Shown here: piece by piece, positions 1-11,790 of the stretch
How positions within the stretch are numbered: position 1 is the stretch's first letter
How the letters are laid out: each line of letters opens with the position of its first letter
Source: Nymphaea colorata
Taxonomy: Eukaryota > Streptophyta > Magnoliopsida > Nymphaeales > Nymphaeaceae
Direction of reading: 5' to 3'
Assembly (NCBI RefSeq): GCF_008831285.2
Contig: NC_045142.1
Coordinates: forward strand, 5,401,501-5,465,500
DNA: 64,000 bases
Notes under the pieces: generated by a model
The model's input: the letters and a program-made list of their open reading frames with translations, nothing else
Databases searched by the model: none
Told to the model about the DNA's origin: nothing
Program-made: the position numbers and the translations under genes

Positions 1-1030
1 CGTTCATAACACAATGGTGCTTGTAGTAATGGTCGAAATTGCATGCAAGAATGTAATAAACAAATTATATATATTAAGTGTTTACTTGTTGATTGGGTTT
101 CAGACAAGAAGCGGCCTTTCAGTTTAAGTTTTCAAAGCCGAATCAGCGGATCTTTTAGGCAGTGATATGGCACATGGCCTCTTCATGGTTGTACATTATT
201 GACGGTTGACAACAATAAGAAACAAGTGTTGGTAGTCTGAAAATGAACAGGTTGAGTGGGCTGTAGTACAACTGGTCGGGTAATAATCGTATAGAAAGCA
301 TATCATTCGTGTAGGTGTTGCTTTCCTACATTATAAATGGTAGAATCCCGACATTTTAAACTATGACTGGACTTCTCTGGGCAATGAGTTATTAATCTCC
401 TGCCCACAGAATGGTTGAGCTCCAATCTCACAAATACAACTTGAGATTGAAATGCAGCTTGTTTCACATTGTTGAAGACTGAATAGACGGAAAGCCTGCT
501 ACATTTCTTTTATGCCCTTCTGCGGAGAAACATGCACTCTTCGGTTGTCTACTGCTGCATAGGCACCAGAAATTTGGTAAAGTTGTTCGGATCAAGCAAT
601 ATGTTAATGTGATAATTTCCATGAAGAAGAATCCCATATGAAATTGCCATTGTAGACATGCAAGCTTTAAGGCAGAAGCTATGACAGCCCCTTCCCACAG
701 AGATTCAGTAATTCCTAAACAAAATTAGAACAGAAAAAACTACTTGCAGGAGAAGAAGATCCTATTTGTCTTGCCAAGAAACGGAAGCACAGAACTATTG
801 ATTCTCCCACAAGCTAGTAGGAGAGAGAGATTCAAACTTGCTGAGTAACTCCAGTGTCCTGGAATCTTCTTTTTCATGGTGTGATCATCAGAATTTGCAG
901 TTTGCCTTCAGTAGCTTTGACAAAAACATGAACCCCCGTGTGACCAAAACTCTCGCAACTGAGCTGAATATTATGTTTGACATGAACTTTTTGAATGAAA
1001 GAAGCGTAACCATCGGGCGATTTTTGACCA
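1..1030. other. Intergenic, no gene recognised
   Basis: AT-rich sequence with stops in all frames. No conserved domain, splice-supported exon chain, RNA gene or clear repeat terminus was recognised. The only open frame of note begins near 838 and runs into the family A repeat, so it is not taken as a gene. Confidence 0.5.
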
Positions 1031-1428
1031 AACAGTCGAGTTCAGATTCGACTGTTTTGGATCTCTATGTTTCAGATTCCAAATTCAGATTTGGTTTTGG
1101 AAAAATAATATTTTATACCATATCTGAATCTAAAAGCCCAATTCATAATCCGAATCCAACTTTCAGATTAACATTCAAATTTGAATCCAAACCACATTAG
1201 AACCATTGAGGATAGTATGTCTAGTGAAAACTATATCTGAACTGAATTCAAATTTGAATCTGAATAATGTTTATATGAATGAATGAGAATGAGAATCTGA
1301 TGAGACGTCATTTCTTATATTCAAATCCGATCCAAATTCTTAATCAGATATCAATTCTTTTTAATGTCCGAATTTTTAATGTAGTTTGGCTGGATGTCAG
1401 ATCTAAATTAGATATATTGACATCCCTA
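1031..1428 (-). repeat. Family A hAT-like miniature element, degenerate
   Basis: The segment is rich in variations of CAGATTCGAATCC and GATATCCGA. It ends at 1428 with TTGACATCCCTA, the reverse complement of the TAGGGATGTCAA terminus seen at 32106 and 43598. The opposite end is eroded, so the left border is approximate. Its internal composition matches the copies at 43598-44052 and 44573-44942. A 120-residue open frame at 838-1200 is partly made of this repeat. Confidence 0.6.
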
Positions 1429-1639
1429 GAATAGACCGACTTGAAATTAAGTCAAATTTGGCGACCAAACATAGGAAAGACATTTCACAACCAGGAGAGA
1501 TTTGTCTAACATAGATCTTCCATTTTCAGGATGTGAATGAGGCATAACAACCAGGAGGAATTGCAAGTCTTTCTATCTACTTCAAAGGAGGAGATCTTCC
1601 TAGACGCTTGCCCCTAACTTCTTTGAGATACTGTAAGGT

Positions 1640-1780
1640 GCAACAGATTTATTAGCGACATTTCTTATGTCCACACCCAAGTGCCGTCCCTGCCACAACA
1701 AATGGAGACCAGATGATCAGGAAATAACATGTAAAACATGTTGAAGTGGAGAACATGGTGACAGGAGAGAGTTGAGTGAA
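1640..1780 (-). repeat. Dispersed repeat, inverted partner at 12405-12580
   Basis: The reverse complement of this stretch aligns over about 140 bases with 12405-12580. Shared blocks include CATGTTTTACATG, CTGGTCTCCA and GTGTGGACATAAGAAATG. No coding potential was recognised. It is an old inverted dispersed copy of an unidentified element. Confidence 0.65.
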
Positions 1781-2265
1781 ACAGAAAACTTTTCCATGGA
1801 AAAAAGTCAGATCCCTGCAGAAAAGTCAGGTTCGGCTTTTTCCCATGGAAGTTTTCCAATTTGGGAAAATTTTATTTGGGAAAACACGTGGAAAAAGTCC
1901 AATTAAACAGGGAAAAAAGGACTGTAGCAGACTTTTTTCCCAAAAGCGCCCTTGGTCTACCACCTTGCACCATCACATCGAGTTGCCTGTGTGCATGCAA
2001 CAAGTATGCACAAAAGGGGATAGATGTGTTTTTAGAAACTTTTATAAAGTAATGAACATTTCAAACATTTAAAAATTTTCATAATTTATTTTATCATTTT
2101 AAAAAGTTTCATTTTTTTTTTATTTTTAAATTTTAATGGTGGTATTTTGGTCATTGCACACCCATGTGCATACTTTTTTTATGTACAGAGGTATGCATAC
2201 AGCCAACTTTGCTGGATCAAAGGCACAATTGGAATCTACAGGCCAAAAAAATAGGTTTTACACCT
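1781..2265. other. Intergenic, no gene recognised
   Basis: Short overlapping open frames occur here but none resembles a known protein. From about 2060 the sequence becomes very T-rich. Confidence 0.5.
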
Positions 2266-2460
2266 AGGGCTCATCATTGGGCTGGCTGATTCAAAGTCTG
2301 GGCCTTCAGCCTGCCCAACCAACAATACCTAGCCTCTGCCCATTTATAATAAAATATTAATTTAATATATAAACATATATTTATAACGAATGTTGTCAGG
2401 CTTGGATAAAAAAGTCATCGCTCAAAGCCCTTTTTTACATGCTGGGTCCTGCTTGATGTA
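2266..2460. repeat. Family C fragment (GGGCTGG-rich)
   Basis: Blocks such as GGGCTGGCTG and CAGCCTGCCCAACC flank an AT-rich centre, as in the better copies at 2767-3100 and 37984-38312. The ends are poorly kept and the limits are approximate. Confidence 0.45.
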
Positions 2461-2479
2461 GGGATCAGATACCTAGCTC

Positions 2480-2632
2480 TCGAAGTTTACTACCTATTCT
2501 TTATGTATATTTGATATCATTTCTTAGATCTAAATCCAATCCGGATTCGGTTTCCTAATCAGATAGTAAACATTTTTCATATCCGACTTTTTGGCATGGT
2601 TCGGCCAGATATGAATATTTCCTAGTGGACGT
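2480..2632. repeat. Family A fragment
   Basis: Internal family A sequence (AATCCGGATTCGG, CATATCCGACTTTTTGG, CGGCCAGATATGAATA) without a complete terminus. Together with the copies at 1031 and 3480 it shows that the region upstream of the first ABCG gene is built largely from this repeat. Confidence 0.5.
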
Positions 2633-2766
2633 GGATGAGGCACCAAGACTGGACTGAGTTTCTCAATGCTGCCTCTCAATGTACATCGAGTTTAACTGTA
2701 TGTACCTCTTTTTCTTTAGAAAAGATAATTGAGAATATGTGTTTCACATGATTTGACACTAGTCAT

Positions 2767-3100
2767 CCAGCCTCAGCATCGGGCTGGCTTGGCAAGGAGT
2801 CGGGTTTCGGCGGCTTGATACCCAAAACCTGAGGCCGAACCCAACCCAACACCCAAAACTCGAGCTCAAGCCCAATATGGCTTGACTAAAATTTTAAAAA
2901 TATATATCATAATATAAAATAATATATAAATATAATTAATTATAATAAAATAACATAATTATAAAAAAAATAATAAAGTCGAACCGAATGGGGTTTATCA
3001 AGCCCACTCAAACTAGCCACATGCTTTTTTTTGGGGCTCGAGCCTGAATCGGATCGAGTACGGGGTACCCGTCGAGTACGGGGCCCAATGCCCAGGCTTA
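2767..3100. repeat. Family C miniature element
   Basis: About 334 bp with GC-rich arms rich in CCGAACCCAACCC and GGGGTACCCGTCGAG around an AT-rich core of ATATAAAATAATATA type. The right end GCCCAGGCTTA is the reverse complement of the TAAGSCTGSGC terminus defined at 37984. The left end near 2767 (CCAGCCTCAGCATCGGGC) is a weaker match. The flanking 8-mers agree at only 4 of 8 positions, so the target duplication is decayed or the borders are off by a few bases. Confidence 0.55.
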
Positions 3101-3479
3101 GCCATCATTTATTTTGCCTCACAGCCCCATATGATAGAAGAAAAGATTCAAAGTTCAACCAATAATCCATTTTTAAAAAATTCAAACACGCCTAGGTTGG
3201 TAGTTGCCCATTAAGTTTCATCAAATTTGTTTAATTACATATTAATTGAGCTCATTTATTCACTTATTTCTATCTCAAAACATTTATTAAGATCTCAAAC
3301 CCAATTCAAATTTAAGAAAGAACACCTAATTTAGATAATATTTGTGTTTAAGTCGATAGTAAGGATTTGAAATCACATTTAACTTTAGTTTCAAATAAAT
3401 AACGTATATCTAATACCCATTAGTTTTGAAAGTCAGTTCTCAGCATAACTTAATGCAGCTGGGATTCTTTTAAAAGTCA
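3101..3479. other. Intergenic, no gene recognised
   Basis: AT-rich DNA with no open frame above background. No repeat family could be assigned. Confidence 0.5.
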
Positions 3480-3722
3480 GATATAGATTTATTTGCGAAT
3501 TTAAATAATGGCTCGGATGAGGTGAATTCAATTTCAGATTCGTCCAAATTTTGTTTTTATTCATATTTGAACCCAGATTCCAATTCGAACATGTGAACAT
3601 CCCATAAAATGGATACTGTAGAGTATATCCAATTCAAATCCAAAACCAAGCTATGAATATCTGATAAAAACAGATATAGTTAAAAAGTATATCTAATTCT
3701 AATTGAATCGATTGACATTTCA
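3480..3722. repeat. Family A fragment
   Basis: Repeated CAGATTCGTCC, CCAGATTCCAATTCG and AATTGAATCG words ending in ATTGACAT at about 3718 match the internal and right-end sequence of family A. The termini are not intact. Confidence 0.45.
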
Positions 3723-3910
3723 GCTGCCCTCCAGAAGTACTCCACTAGAAAAAGGTTACCGCCGAGGAGTTATTTGATGGCCCAACTTAGCATTCAAAGT
3801 TATTGGTCACTTCCCCAAAAGCCACGGACCAAATTCTATTGAAGAGTAGCCTTTGTATGCAATAAAATTTGTTCGACCAGTACCCATATATTGCATACAA
3901 ATTTAGTTCA

Positions 3911-4290
3911 CTGGGCTGCACACGAATTGAATCAAGCCCGAGCTTGGTCAGCTCGAACTTGTCTCAAACTTAAGTCGAGCTCCCTATAAAAAGCTCGAGT
4001 TGTACTTGACTACTCAAAATCGAGTTTTAAATCAACTTGTTTAGGCGTTACCTCGTAACTCATTTAAGCATTAACTCGTATAACTCATTTAACTCGTGTA
4101 ATTTGTGAAACCGGTTTTGATAATATTATTTAAAATACTAGTTTGCGAGTCGAGTTCATGAAACTGGAACTCGACTCGTTTTTAGAGTCGAGTGTCTTTG
4201 TGAGGTTGAACTCTACTCGTTTATTATCAAGTTTATCATCAAATTGAGTATGAGTGGAGCCGGAGTTGGTTCGGACATATATAGCAATCT
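3911..4290. repeat. Family B hAT-like miniature element, degenerate
   Basis: Dense GAGCTCGAG, ACTCGACTCG and AACTCGTTT words. The left end CTGGGCTGCACACGA resembles the family B terminus TAGGGCTGTACATGA defined at 36716. The right end is eroded. It lies about 160 bp upstream of the TATA box of the first ABCG gene, so it forms part of that gene's proximal upstream region. Confidence 0.55.
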
Positions 4291-4445
4291 CCACAAAAAA
4301 AAAAAAAGTGCATATCAATTACTTCATTGAGGGCGTAAATTCCTTGGAGAGAGATCACCCGTTCATCTTACCTATTCTTTGAATATCATCATCATCAGGA
4401 TAACACTCTTCAATATTCGAACCAAAGATCTCGCGTCGCGAATGC

Positions 4446-4452
4446 TATAAAT
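4446..4452 (+). promoter_or_regulatory. TATA box of ABCG gene 1
   Basis: TATAAAT lies 71 bp upstream of the chosen ATG at 4517. The equivalent boxes of the other two genes lie 86 and 124 bp upstream of their ATGs. Since plant transcripts usually start about 30 bp downstream of the TATA box, the earlier in-frame ATG at 4451, which overlaps the box, should not be transcribed. Confidence 0.65.
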
Positions 4453-4516
4453 GGAGACCCCTCTCGTCTCCTCCACCTCTCTCTCTGCTCGCTCTCTCTT
4501 TGTCTCTCTCAAACAG
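4453..4516 (+). promoter_or_regulatory. CT-rich 5' leader of ABCG gene 1
   Basis: A pyrimidine-rich tract (CTCTCTCTCTGCTCGCTCTC) runs up to CAGATGAAGCC at the start codon. The second ABCG gene has an equivalent CT leader and the same CAGATGAAGCC start context, so the leader was duplicated with the gene. Pyrimidine patches near the transcription start are common in plant core promoters. Confidence 0.5.
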
Positions 4517-6733
4517 ATGAAGCCTACGTCTCCCCTTGCCCACAAGGAAACTTCTGCGGCGGGACCGTGGGCTTCCAACAACGTTGGAGAAGGTGAACTC
4601 GAGGCTGCCGCCATTGGTGGTACCGGCGGCAAACGGCCTCGCTGCCCAACGTTCGGAGAGCTCTTCCAGCACGATGAGGAAGCTCGCTCTCCTACACCGA
4701 CGTTGCCAGCAGAAGCCGTTCCCTTCGTTTTATCCTTCAAAGACTTGACTTACAGTGTTCAGGTGCGTCCAGGGATGCTCGCCGGAGGATGCAAGAGAAC
4801 GCTGCCACCCACGACTCCTGATTCGGTCGAGAAGGCGTCGACCAAGTTCGCCGACACCAAGACGTTGTTGAACGGGGTCACCGGCGAGGCGCGAGACGGG
4901 GAGATCCTTGCGGTGCTGGGCGCCAGCGGGTCGGGAAAGTCGACCCTCATCGACGCGCTCGCCAACCGATTCGCTAAGGGAAGCCTCCGGGGCACCGTGA
5001 AACTCAACGGTGAGGCCGTCGGCCAGCGTCTGATGCGCTCAATCTCCGCCTACGTGAGGCAGGACGACCTCCTTTTCCCGATGCTCACCGTTGAGGAAAC
5101 GCTCTCCTTCGCCGCAGAGTTCAGGCTGCCTCGGACACTGCCCAAGGAGAAGAAACAGAGTCGTGTGCAGGCCCTCATTGAGCAGCTCGACCTGCGCCGG
5201 GCTGCCAAGACCATCATCGGCGACGAGGGGCACAGGGGCGTTTCCGGTGGGGAGAGGCGGCGTGTCTCGATCGGAATCGACATCATTCATGACCCAATCC
5301 TTCTGTTTCTGGACGAACCTACCTCCGGTCTCGACTCCACCAGTGCCTTCATGGTTGTCAAGGTCCTAAAGAGGATTGCCCGCACCGGAAGCATCGTCGT
5401 CATGTCCGTGCACCAGCCGAGCTGTCGAATCGTCGGCCTCCTCGACCGAATGGTCTTCCTATCACGTGGCAATGCCGTCTACAGCGGCCCTCCGGTTCAA
5501 CTTCCGGCATTTTTGGCGGCGTTTGGCCATCCGGTGCCGGAGAGCGAGAACCAAATTGAGTTTGCTCTCGACCTCGTTCGCGAGCAGGAGGGGAGCCAAG
5601 GTGGGATCAAAGTTCTAGTTGACTTCCACAACTCCTGGACAGCGACCCGGTCTGCTGCGTCTCCTCAGCCAATCAAGAATGGCAGCTTGACGCTCAAGGA
5701 CGCGATCAGCTCCAGCATCTCTCGAGGGAAGCTCGTCTCAGGGAATGCCACCCAGGGCAACCAGTACTACTCCTCGGATTCCATGCCCGAATTTGCGAAC
5801 CCATTGTGGAAGGAGACCGCCATCCTCACCAAGCGCTCGGTGCTGAACGCTCGGCGGCTACCGGAGCTCTTCTTCATGCGCCTCGCCGTAGTGACGGTCA
5901 CCGGATTTATCCTCGCCACCGTCTTTTGGCACCTCGACTCCTCGCCCAAGGGAGTCCAGGAGCGGCTCGGGTTCTTTGCCTTCGCCATGTGCACAACCTT
6001 CTACACTTGCGCCGACGGGCTGCCGGTGTTCCTTCAAGAGCGCTACATCTTCATGAGGGAGACTGCCTATAACGCCTACCGCCGCTCCTCCTACGTCCTC
6101 TCGAACGCCATCGCCGCCGCCCCTCCGCTTGTCCTCCTCTCCCTCGCCTTTTCCCTCATTACCTTCTTCGCCGTCGGCCTTGCAGGTGGTGGGGAGAGCT
6201 TCCTCTACTTCTTCTCTATAACGTTCGCCTCCTTCTGGGCAGGAAGCGGATTCGTCACCTTCATCTCCGGCCTATTCTCCCAGGTCATGCTGGGCTACAT
6301 CGTGGTGGTCGCCCTGCTCGCCTATTTCCTCCTCTTCAGCGGATTCTTCATCAACAGGGGCAGGATGCCTTCCTACTGGCTTTGGTTCCATTACCTCTCG
6401 CTAGTGAAGTATCCCTACGAGGGAGTGCTGCAGAATGAATTTGATTACACGATGAGATGCTTCTCTACGGGTGCGCAGGTGTTCGACAACACACCGCTGA
6501 AGGGGCTGAGCACCGCCACGAAGGCGGAGCTGCTCAAGGCACTCAGTGTGTCGCTGGGGATGAACGTCACCATGACCACATGCGTGACGTCGGGCATGGA
6601 CATACTCAAGGACCAAAGCATTACGCAGCTGAACAAGTGGAATTGCTTCTGGGTGACGCTGGCGTGGGGATTCTTCTTTAGATTTCTTTTTTACGTTGCC
6701 TTGTTGACTGGTAGCAAGAACAAGAGAAGGTGA
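4517..6733 (+). CDS. ABCG half-size transporter (ABCG1/2/6/16/20 group), gene 1
   Basis: Predicted 738-residue half-transporter: a cytosolic nucleotide-binding domain followed by six membrane helices, working as a dimer in the plasma membrane. Visible motifs are Walker [10 protein letters not shown] at 135-143, Q-loop Gln182, signature VSGGERRR from 242, Walker [14 protein letters not shown] at 261-273 (Asp266, Glu267) and switch His299. The transmembrane part runs from about 452 to 732 and ends in GSKNKRR, typical of the plant ABCG6/2/20 group. Arabidopsis members export suberin or pollen-wall lipid precursors; this substrate is inferred. The frame is open from 4451, but the start at 4517 is preferred because the paralogue at 25809 also begins MKP, the sequence before it is CT leader, and the TATA box overlaps the upstream ATG. 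No intron. Odd residues compared with both paralogues: Cys303, Cys492, Gly501 and Gly615. Confidence 0.95.
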   Translation: MKPTSPLAHKETSAAGPWASNNVGEGELEAAAIGGTGGKRPRCPTFGELFQHDEEARSPTPTLPAEAVPFVLSFKDLTYSVQVRPGMLAGGCKRTLPPTTPDSVEKASTKFADTKTLLNGVTGEARDGEILAVLGASGSGKSTLIDALANRFAKGSLRGTVKLNGEAVGQRLMRSISAYVRQDDLLFPMLTVEETLSFAAEFRLPRTLPKEKKQSRVQALIEQLDLRRAAKTIIGDEGHRGVSGGERRRVSIGIDIIHDPILLFLDEPTSGLDSTSAFMVVKVLKRIARTGSIVVMSVHQPSCRIVGLLDRMVFLSRGNAVYSGPPVQLPAFLAAFGHPVPESENQIEFALDLVREQEGSQGGIKVLVDFHNSWTATRSAASPQPIKNGSLTLKDAISSSISRGKLVSGNATQGNQYYSSDSMPEFANPLWKETAILTKRSVLNARRLPELFFMRLAVVTVTGFILATVFWHLDSSPKGVQERLGFFAFAMCTTFYTCADGLPVFLQERYIFMRETAYNAYRRSSYVLSNAIAAAPPLVLLSLAFSLITFFAVGLAGGGESFLYFFSITFASFWAGSGFVTFISGLFSQVMLGYIVVVALLAYFLLFSGFFINRGRMPSYWLWFHYLSLVKYPYEGVLQNEFDYTMRCFSTGAQVFDNTPLKGLSTATKAELLKALSVSLGMNVTMTTCVTSGMDILKDQSITQLNKWNCFWVTLAWGFFFRFLFYVALLTGSKNKRR

Positions 6734-7469
6734 AGAAAAATCGATTGCAGATCAGCTAATTGGCCGTCTCTGCCACCGTCGTTCGGTGGTAGCTCCAATT
6801 TTTTTTCGAATTTTTCAGTAATGAATGGTTTTCTTTAGTGAAATTTAAGCTGCTGTCAATGGGCAGGTGCAGAAAATGGGGAGGATATGATATATAAGCA
6901 GGCGTTCTGGATTGTTGTGACTGTGATATAATAATAGCTGTGAGAATACGTAATTGCACTTGAACTTCCATCGCCTTCTTTCTTTTTTTCCTACTTACTA
7001 ACTAGAAATTTTAAACTGAGGAGGCATCTGCGAGTTGAGTTAGTTCTCCTACTTTTCCCCTAATACAAAATTTATTTTAATCTCATTATCCAAACAAAAA
7101 AAGCTAGCTTTTGAAAACCGATTAAAAAACTGTTTATTTTCTTTTGCAAAACTAATTTTCACAAAACCAATGATTTTTAATGTGTCATCCCACCGCTACC
7201 TAAATTTCTTCAGTTTGAAAATGAGAAAGTTCTAAACAGGAATGAACTTAAGTATAGAAAAGGTTCTCTGCTTCCCGATTGATCAGATAAAAGTTTTGCA
7301 GATCTAAAAAAGTCCCCTTGTCCATAGGTGAGGCAGAAATTTGAATGAGAGAGAGAGCTGAATGAAAACTTACATGGCTTGTGAGAGCTCTTAAAATTTA
7401 TGGCTAACTAACCTGCTCTACTCAATCAAGTCAAAGCTAAGACAGCGTTTAGCTGGTTATTTCGGCCAA
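6734..7469. other. 3' flank of ABCG gene 1 and intergenic DNA
   Basis: The first 200 bp or so probably hold the 3' untranslated region. T-rich and AATAAT-like stretches occur near 6928, but no single poly(A) signal stands out. Beyond this no gene or repeat is recognised. Confidence 0.4.
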
Positions 7470-7850
7470 TAGGTTTAAACACAAGCCGAGTCAAGCCCAA
7501 GCTCGGTACTCAACTCTGAGATTGCTTGACTCAAGCTTGACTTGAACTCTACTCATAGTCTGGATCAAAACTCAAACTCAATTCAATAGACCGAGTCAAA
7601 GCTTGTGCTTGGCTCATTTAGCAATACCCACTAAATGACAAGATTTTCAATTAAGCTCGCTTAACCTAATGTACTGAATATAAAGCAAAATCGTAATTAT
7701 GTACATTAAATCGAGTAGAATCTAGCTTACTCAGGTCGATTTGAGACAACACAAACTCAATTTGTTTATGAGCTTGGGCTTAAATTTAAGCTCGAGCTTG
7801 ACTCGAGAGCCAAAAGTTGAACTAGCTGGGTCCGACCAGCTTCCCCAAAC
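7470..7850. repeat. Family B hAT-like miniature element, degenerate
   Basis: The left end TAGGTTTAAACACAAGCCGAG resembles the family B terminus. The body is filled with CAAGCTTGACT, GAGTCAAAGC and AAGCTCGAGCTTGACTCGAG words. The right end near CCGACCAGC is eroded and no target duplication is visible. Confidence 0.55.
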
Positions 7851-8360
7851 CGTTAGAGGCAGTGAGTTGTTCATTCTAGGTGGCGAAGTTGCTTAGCACA
7901 CTTTTATAGTCCTTAATTACCAGAGATATGCCTTAAATACTGAATATTCTATCATCATACCATAGAAATTAGGTGATGGACATGTAGTCCCTTTTTCCTT
8001 TCTATTTTGGGCTGGTGGTGTTTGTTTTGACCTTCAACAGATTAAGCCGAGAGGAACACACCAGACTGTCACATTATTCACCTACTCCAAATTGTAGATA
8101 TTAAGTAGAGAATCCCCTGGCAATTTAAACCATTCTTTTGCTAGCACGATAAGACATATTAATTAATATTTAATGACAGAAACAGTACGGTGCAGGGCCA
8201 CTTGATAGTTAATCAACAAAAGTATCATTAATGACCCTTAGAAATCAATGTTTACGAGTCCTTGCGGTTGGCTACCAAGTTTGTGATTTATGAATTTCAC
8301 ATGTAAAAGTTTTATAAACCACCATAGTGCAAGCAATGTCATACTATTTTTTTTCTTTTT
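7851..8360. repeat. Dispersed repeat with partner at 11560-11790
   Basis: Blocks such as AAGTTGCTTA, TTAATCAA and GGTTGGCTACCAAGTTTGTGA recur in the same order at 11590-11760 (AAGTTGCTTAATTAA, GGTTGGCAACCAAATTTGTGA). It is an old direct duplication or two copies of one dispersed element, with indels between the blocks. Confidence 0.5.
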
Positions 8361-11300
8361 AATAGTGGCATCGAATGGGACACAATTCGACCCGTTTGAA
8401 TACACGGGAACCAAATATTGGATCTTAAGACTGCTGGGTATTTAGTACCAGGTACTTTTTTTGCAGAATTTTTGCTCCACATTCCATTTAACTCATTTGT
8501 TTGATTTTATGGAACTTTTGTTCCGGGCATTGAGAAGTTAACATCAAAAAAAATTTCTTAGGTGGAACTTTAATGCCAGCACTAAAATTTCATAATGGCT
8601 TAAAAATTTCGACAATACAAATTGTGTTTCTCTGACACTGACACTTTCCATCGAATTTGAACTAAAGTCCCAGCCCTATATTAAAGTTCCATGCATTCAA
8701 ACACAGAGTATTCATGTTCTTAAACTTTCTTTGTCTCAAAACTATGCTGCCACTATTTGACATTTTTCTATTCATTGAACAGCTGTTAAGGGTGGACCCC
8801 TTCTCACTGCATATGTACAAACAGAAAACATATGCACAATGACTGCATACAACACTGAAGAACATAACTATGGGAAAGACCTGGACCATCAACTTTGAAG
8901 CCATAGAAGAGAACATTTACGCCGTGTCCATCAGTTGAATTCCTGCACATAATCTGAAGGAGATCTCATCAACCTGAGTTTTACAATAATCAGATGTCAA
9001 TTATTTGCCACAATTATGAGGCTGTGAAATAAGACATGATCCCAGTTAATAAATTAACATGCTTCACACAAGACAGCACCTGTTAGCAAAATGGACGCCG
9101 AATAATTTACTTTGTATCTGAAATACAAAAACCACACAAAAATGGGAAAGAAATTTGTTCTTCATCTTAAGCAGGGAATTTCTTGCAAGCAGGGAATTTC
9201 TTCCTCGAGCATGCAATATTGAAATGGTCTTTGCTGTAATAGCATGAGTCGACTGAGCAGTAAATGAACTTTACATGACTACTATATTAGCAATGAAACA
9301 TGTCCCCCACACTTGTGCAGTTAACTGCAAAGACAAAGTCTCTTTATTCCACTTGTCCAAGCAGAATTTGGCTTTTCATGACCTTGACTACATAAACCAT
9401 TGGGTTGATCCTTTAGATTTTACTTGCATACCAGATAATACCTTTCTGTGTACAGGAACCTTCAGCCTTGTCTAGCCTGAAAACGCCATTGCAGCTTTAT
9501 TGGTTTCTTTAAGATGCCAAATCCTAACAACATCCTCATTATATATGATTTGCCTTGCCCAATATGCATGGTGAGGAAGATGTTCATGTAAGTTATAATA
9601 GCTTGCTCAATCTTCTTTACGTAAACCAAAAGTTTGGCACCTCACTAATCCCATATTCACATGCTTTATTAGGCAACTGCAACTTGCGTATGAATGAAGC
9701 TGTTGAAATTACAGCGTGTCAAGCGAATCATATGCTTCCAGATGAGTATCGAAATTTAATTTGTTTTGTAAGGTTTATTTCTGACATTGAAGATCAGTTC
9801 TCAACTCTGCCGTAATTCTGTTAGGAAGATGCATCTAAAAAGGTGGAGTTATATCTTGAAGTTTGGCGAGATACTTTCATGTACAAGTATGCATGTTCTT
9901 CTTCCATAGTTATTGAACAACAGAACAGAGAGCATGTTTCTTCTCGGGCATTTTTCTGTTTATAGAGCCTCTTAGCCTTGCCATTTCTGTTTCATCTTTC
10001 CAACTCTATTTCGTTTCTGTTCTGTCCACAGAGTACACTGCTCTTAGTGTCTGTTCTTACATAAGCTTCACCTTCCACTAAGCAGGATACTTGCCCACAT
10101 TGTCAACTTGGAAAGGTATGTCAAGGATTTTTCTAACAAAGCCCTTCGAGCTCCTCAAAGTAGGATGTTCCACCCCACTGACTGAGGCGTCTTACAGAGA
10201 AAAGTCGCACAAAATATTCCAGCAATTTGCTTCTGATGAAAAGCTATTTGAAGGCATCCTGCAGAAAAGTATGTCAGCTGATAATATGCTTCCGATGGCT
10301 CTATCTTAAGGGAAACATTGTTGGCTTCTATAGAGTTCAATAGTCCATGCGGTATAAAGCAGGAAGAACAAAGATATCGATCAATGAGATCATTCTAAAT
10401 GTAAGCTGAAATTTAAAAATAATCAGCACATCGCATTTGTGATTGATTGGAGTTTTTTTGTAAGAGATGGGATTCTAGTTAACTCAATAGACATTCCCAT
10501 CTAACAACATTAAAAAAGCCAATGTAATAGGTCAACAGATGTTACTCTTGAGTTGAGGGGAGTAATCTTAAGTTCATCTAGGTCTCAAAGTAGCTGCCCA
10601 CTCTGTGGGGCAAGGGAAAGGGGGAAAAAGCTTCGGCCTATTTGGGGTTCAAGGCTTGTTAATCAAACAAAAAAAGATATATACTTTTTACCTTTAACCT
10701 TACCATGCGCAGTAATACGTAAGATGATGAGTACTTCTCATCAACAAAAGCTTTTCAAAAACTAATTATGCAAATGCAATCTTAATGTTCAGAGACCTAG
10801 AAAATGGTAAAATTGTTTTTGGCTGTATAAGTAAAATTTTATGATTAAGCCAAAAGAAGTAGGCCAGAAATTTTTGCCAATAAGAATCGAACTAATGATA
10901 TGCCATTTACACGTATTTCAAAGATGTGACAGGCAACAAACTTAATTGGAAGGTCGCTATCTTGAACTTGAAATATTTCACACTGAGAGTTCTCCTCGTT
11001 TCTCTGCTTGACATTCTTAAAATATAAGGTAAACGACAAAGAAATTTTGCCTTCTTTTCCAGGGTAAGAGTCATCGCAAATGTGCTTAATTTCCATGTTT
11101 CAAGCCGAAATTCATGTCGTCATTTATTTTGCTTTAAGCCCCACAATAACGGAAAATGGGATCATGGTTTGATTCAAACGCGATGCGATGTTAATCCGGC
11201 TTCTTTCATTAAAAAATTTGAAATATAACATACATTAATTTAGGTGGGTTCTGATGCAATAAATTAACTAAATAAATGAACTCCGAGTAACAAATTGACC

Positions 11301-11559
11301 TTATATGACTTAAAAAAAATACGAAAAAATGATGTGAACATTGTATTTTTATATATGCCGAGAGATATAAGTTCATCAATAAAATAATCTTATAAAATGT
11401 AATGTGCAGATCAACTTTTTAAGATGCTTTTCAGTATGTTATAGAAGTTGACATTCTCGGTTCCTACATGCAGTAATATTCATCATAAGAAAAACTTCAG
11501 TTGTTTGTACCTTTAAGCCTTGCATGAACTTGACGAGACAATCGACTCACTCAATAATA
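8361..11559. other. Intergenic, no gene recognised
   Basis: Several short open frames occur (for example 9555-9815 and 10091-10309) but none matches a family I recognise, and no exon chain with consistent splice signals could be assembled. A decayed gene fragment around 9250-10350 cannot be excluded, since its base composition is more even than the flanking AT-rich DNA. Confidence 0.4.
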
Positions 11560-11790
11560 TGCTCAAATATTCAATCTAGCACGTTATAAGAGAGTCTCAT
11601 ATTGGTTGCCAAGTTGCTTAATTAACACGTTTTTTAGTCTTCAATTTGCTTAAAACGATTGAGTTTATAAATTAATCAATAGTCACAATAAGGGTATTGT
11701 GACAAATGTTCCATGTGGTTGGCAACCAAATTTGTGATATATGAATTGAAGAGTAAGCGCATACTATTTTTAGGATATTAAAAGGAAGGG
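11560..11790. repeat. Dispersed repeat, partner of 7851-8360
   Basis: Shares ordered blocks with 7851-8360, including AAGTTGCTTA and a near match over TTTGTGATATATGAATT. No terminal structure is visible. Confidence 0.5.

Noticed and set aside
838-1200. 120-codon open frame
   Set aside because: Second half is family A repeat; composition is biased by CAGATTC words and no domain is recognised.
10091-10309. Possible protein-kinase or cullin-like fragment
   Set aside because: On closer reading no diagnostic motif is present, so no function can be claimed.
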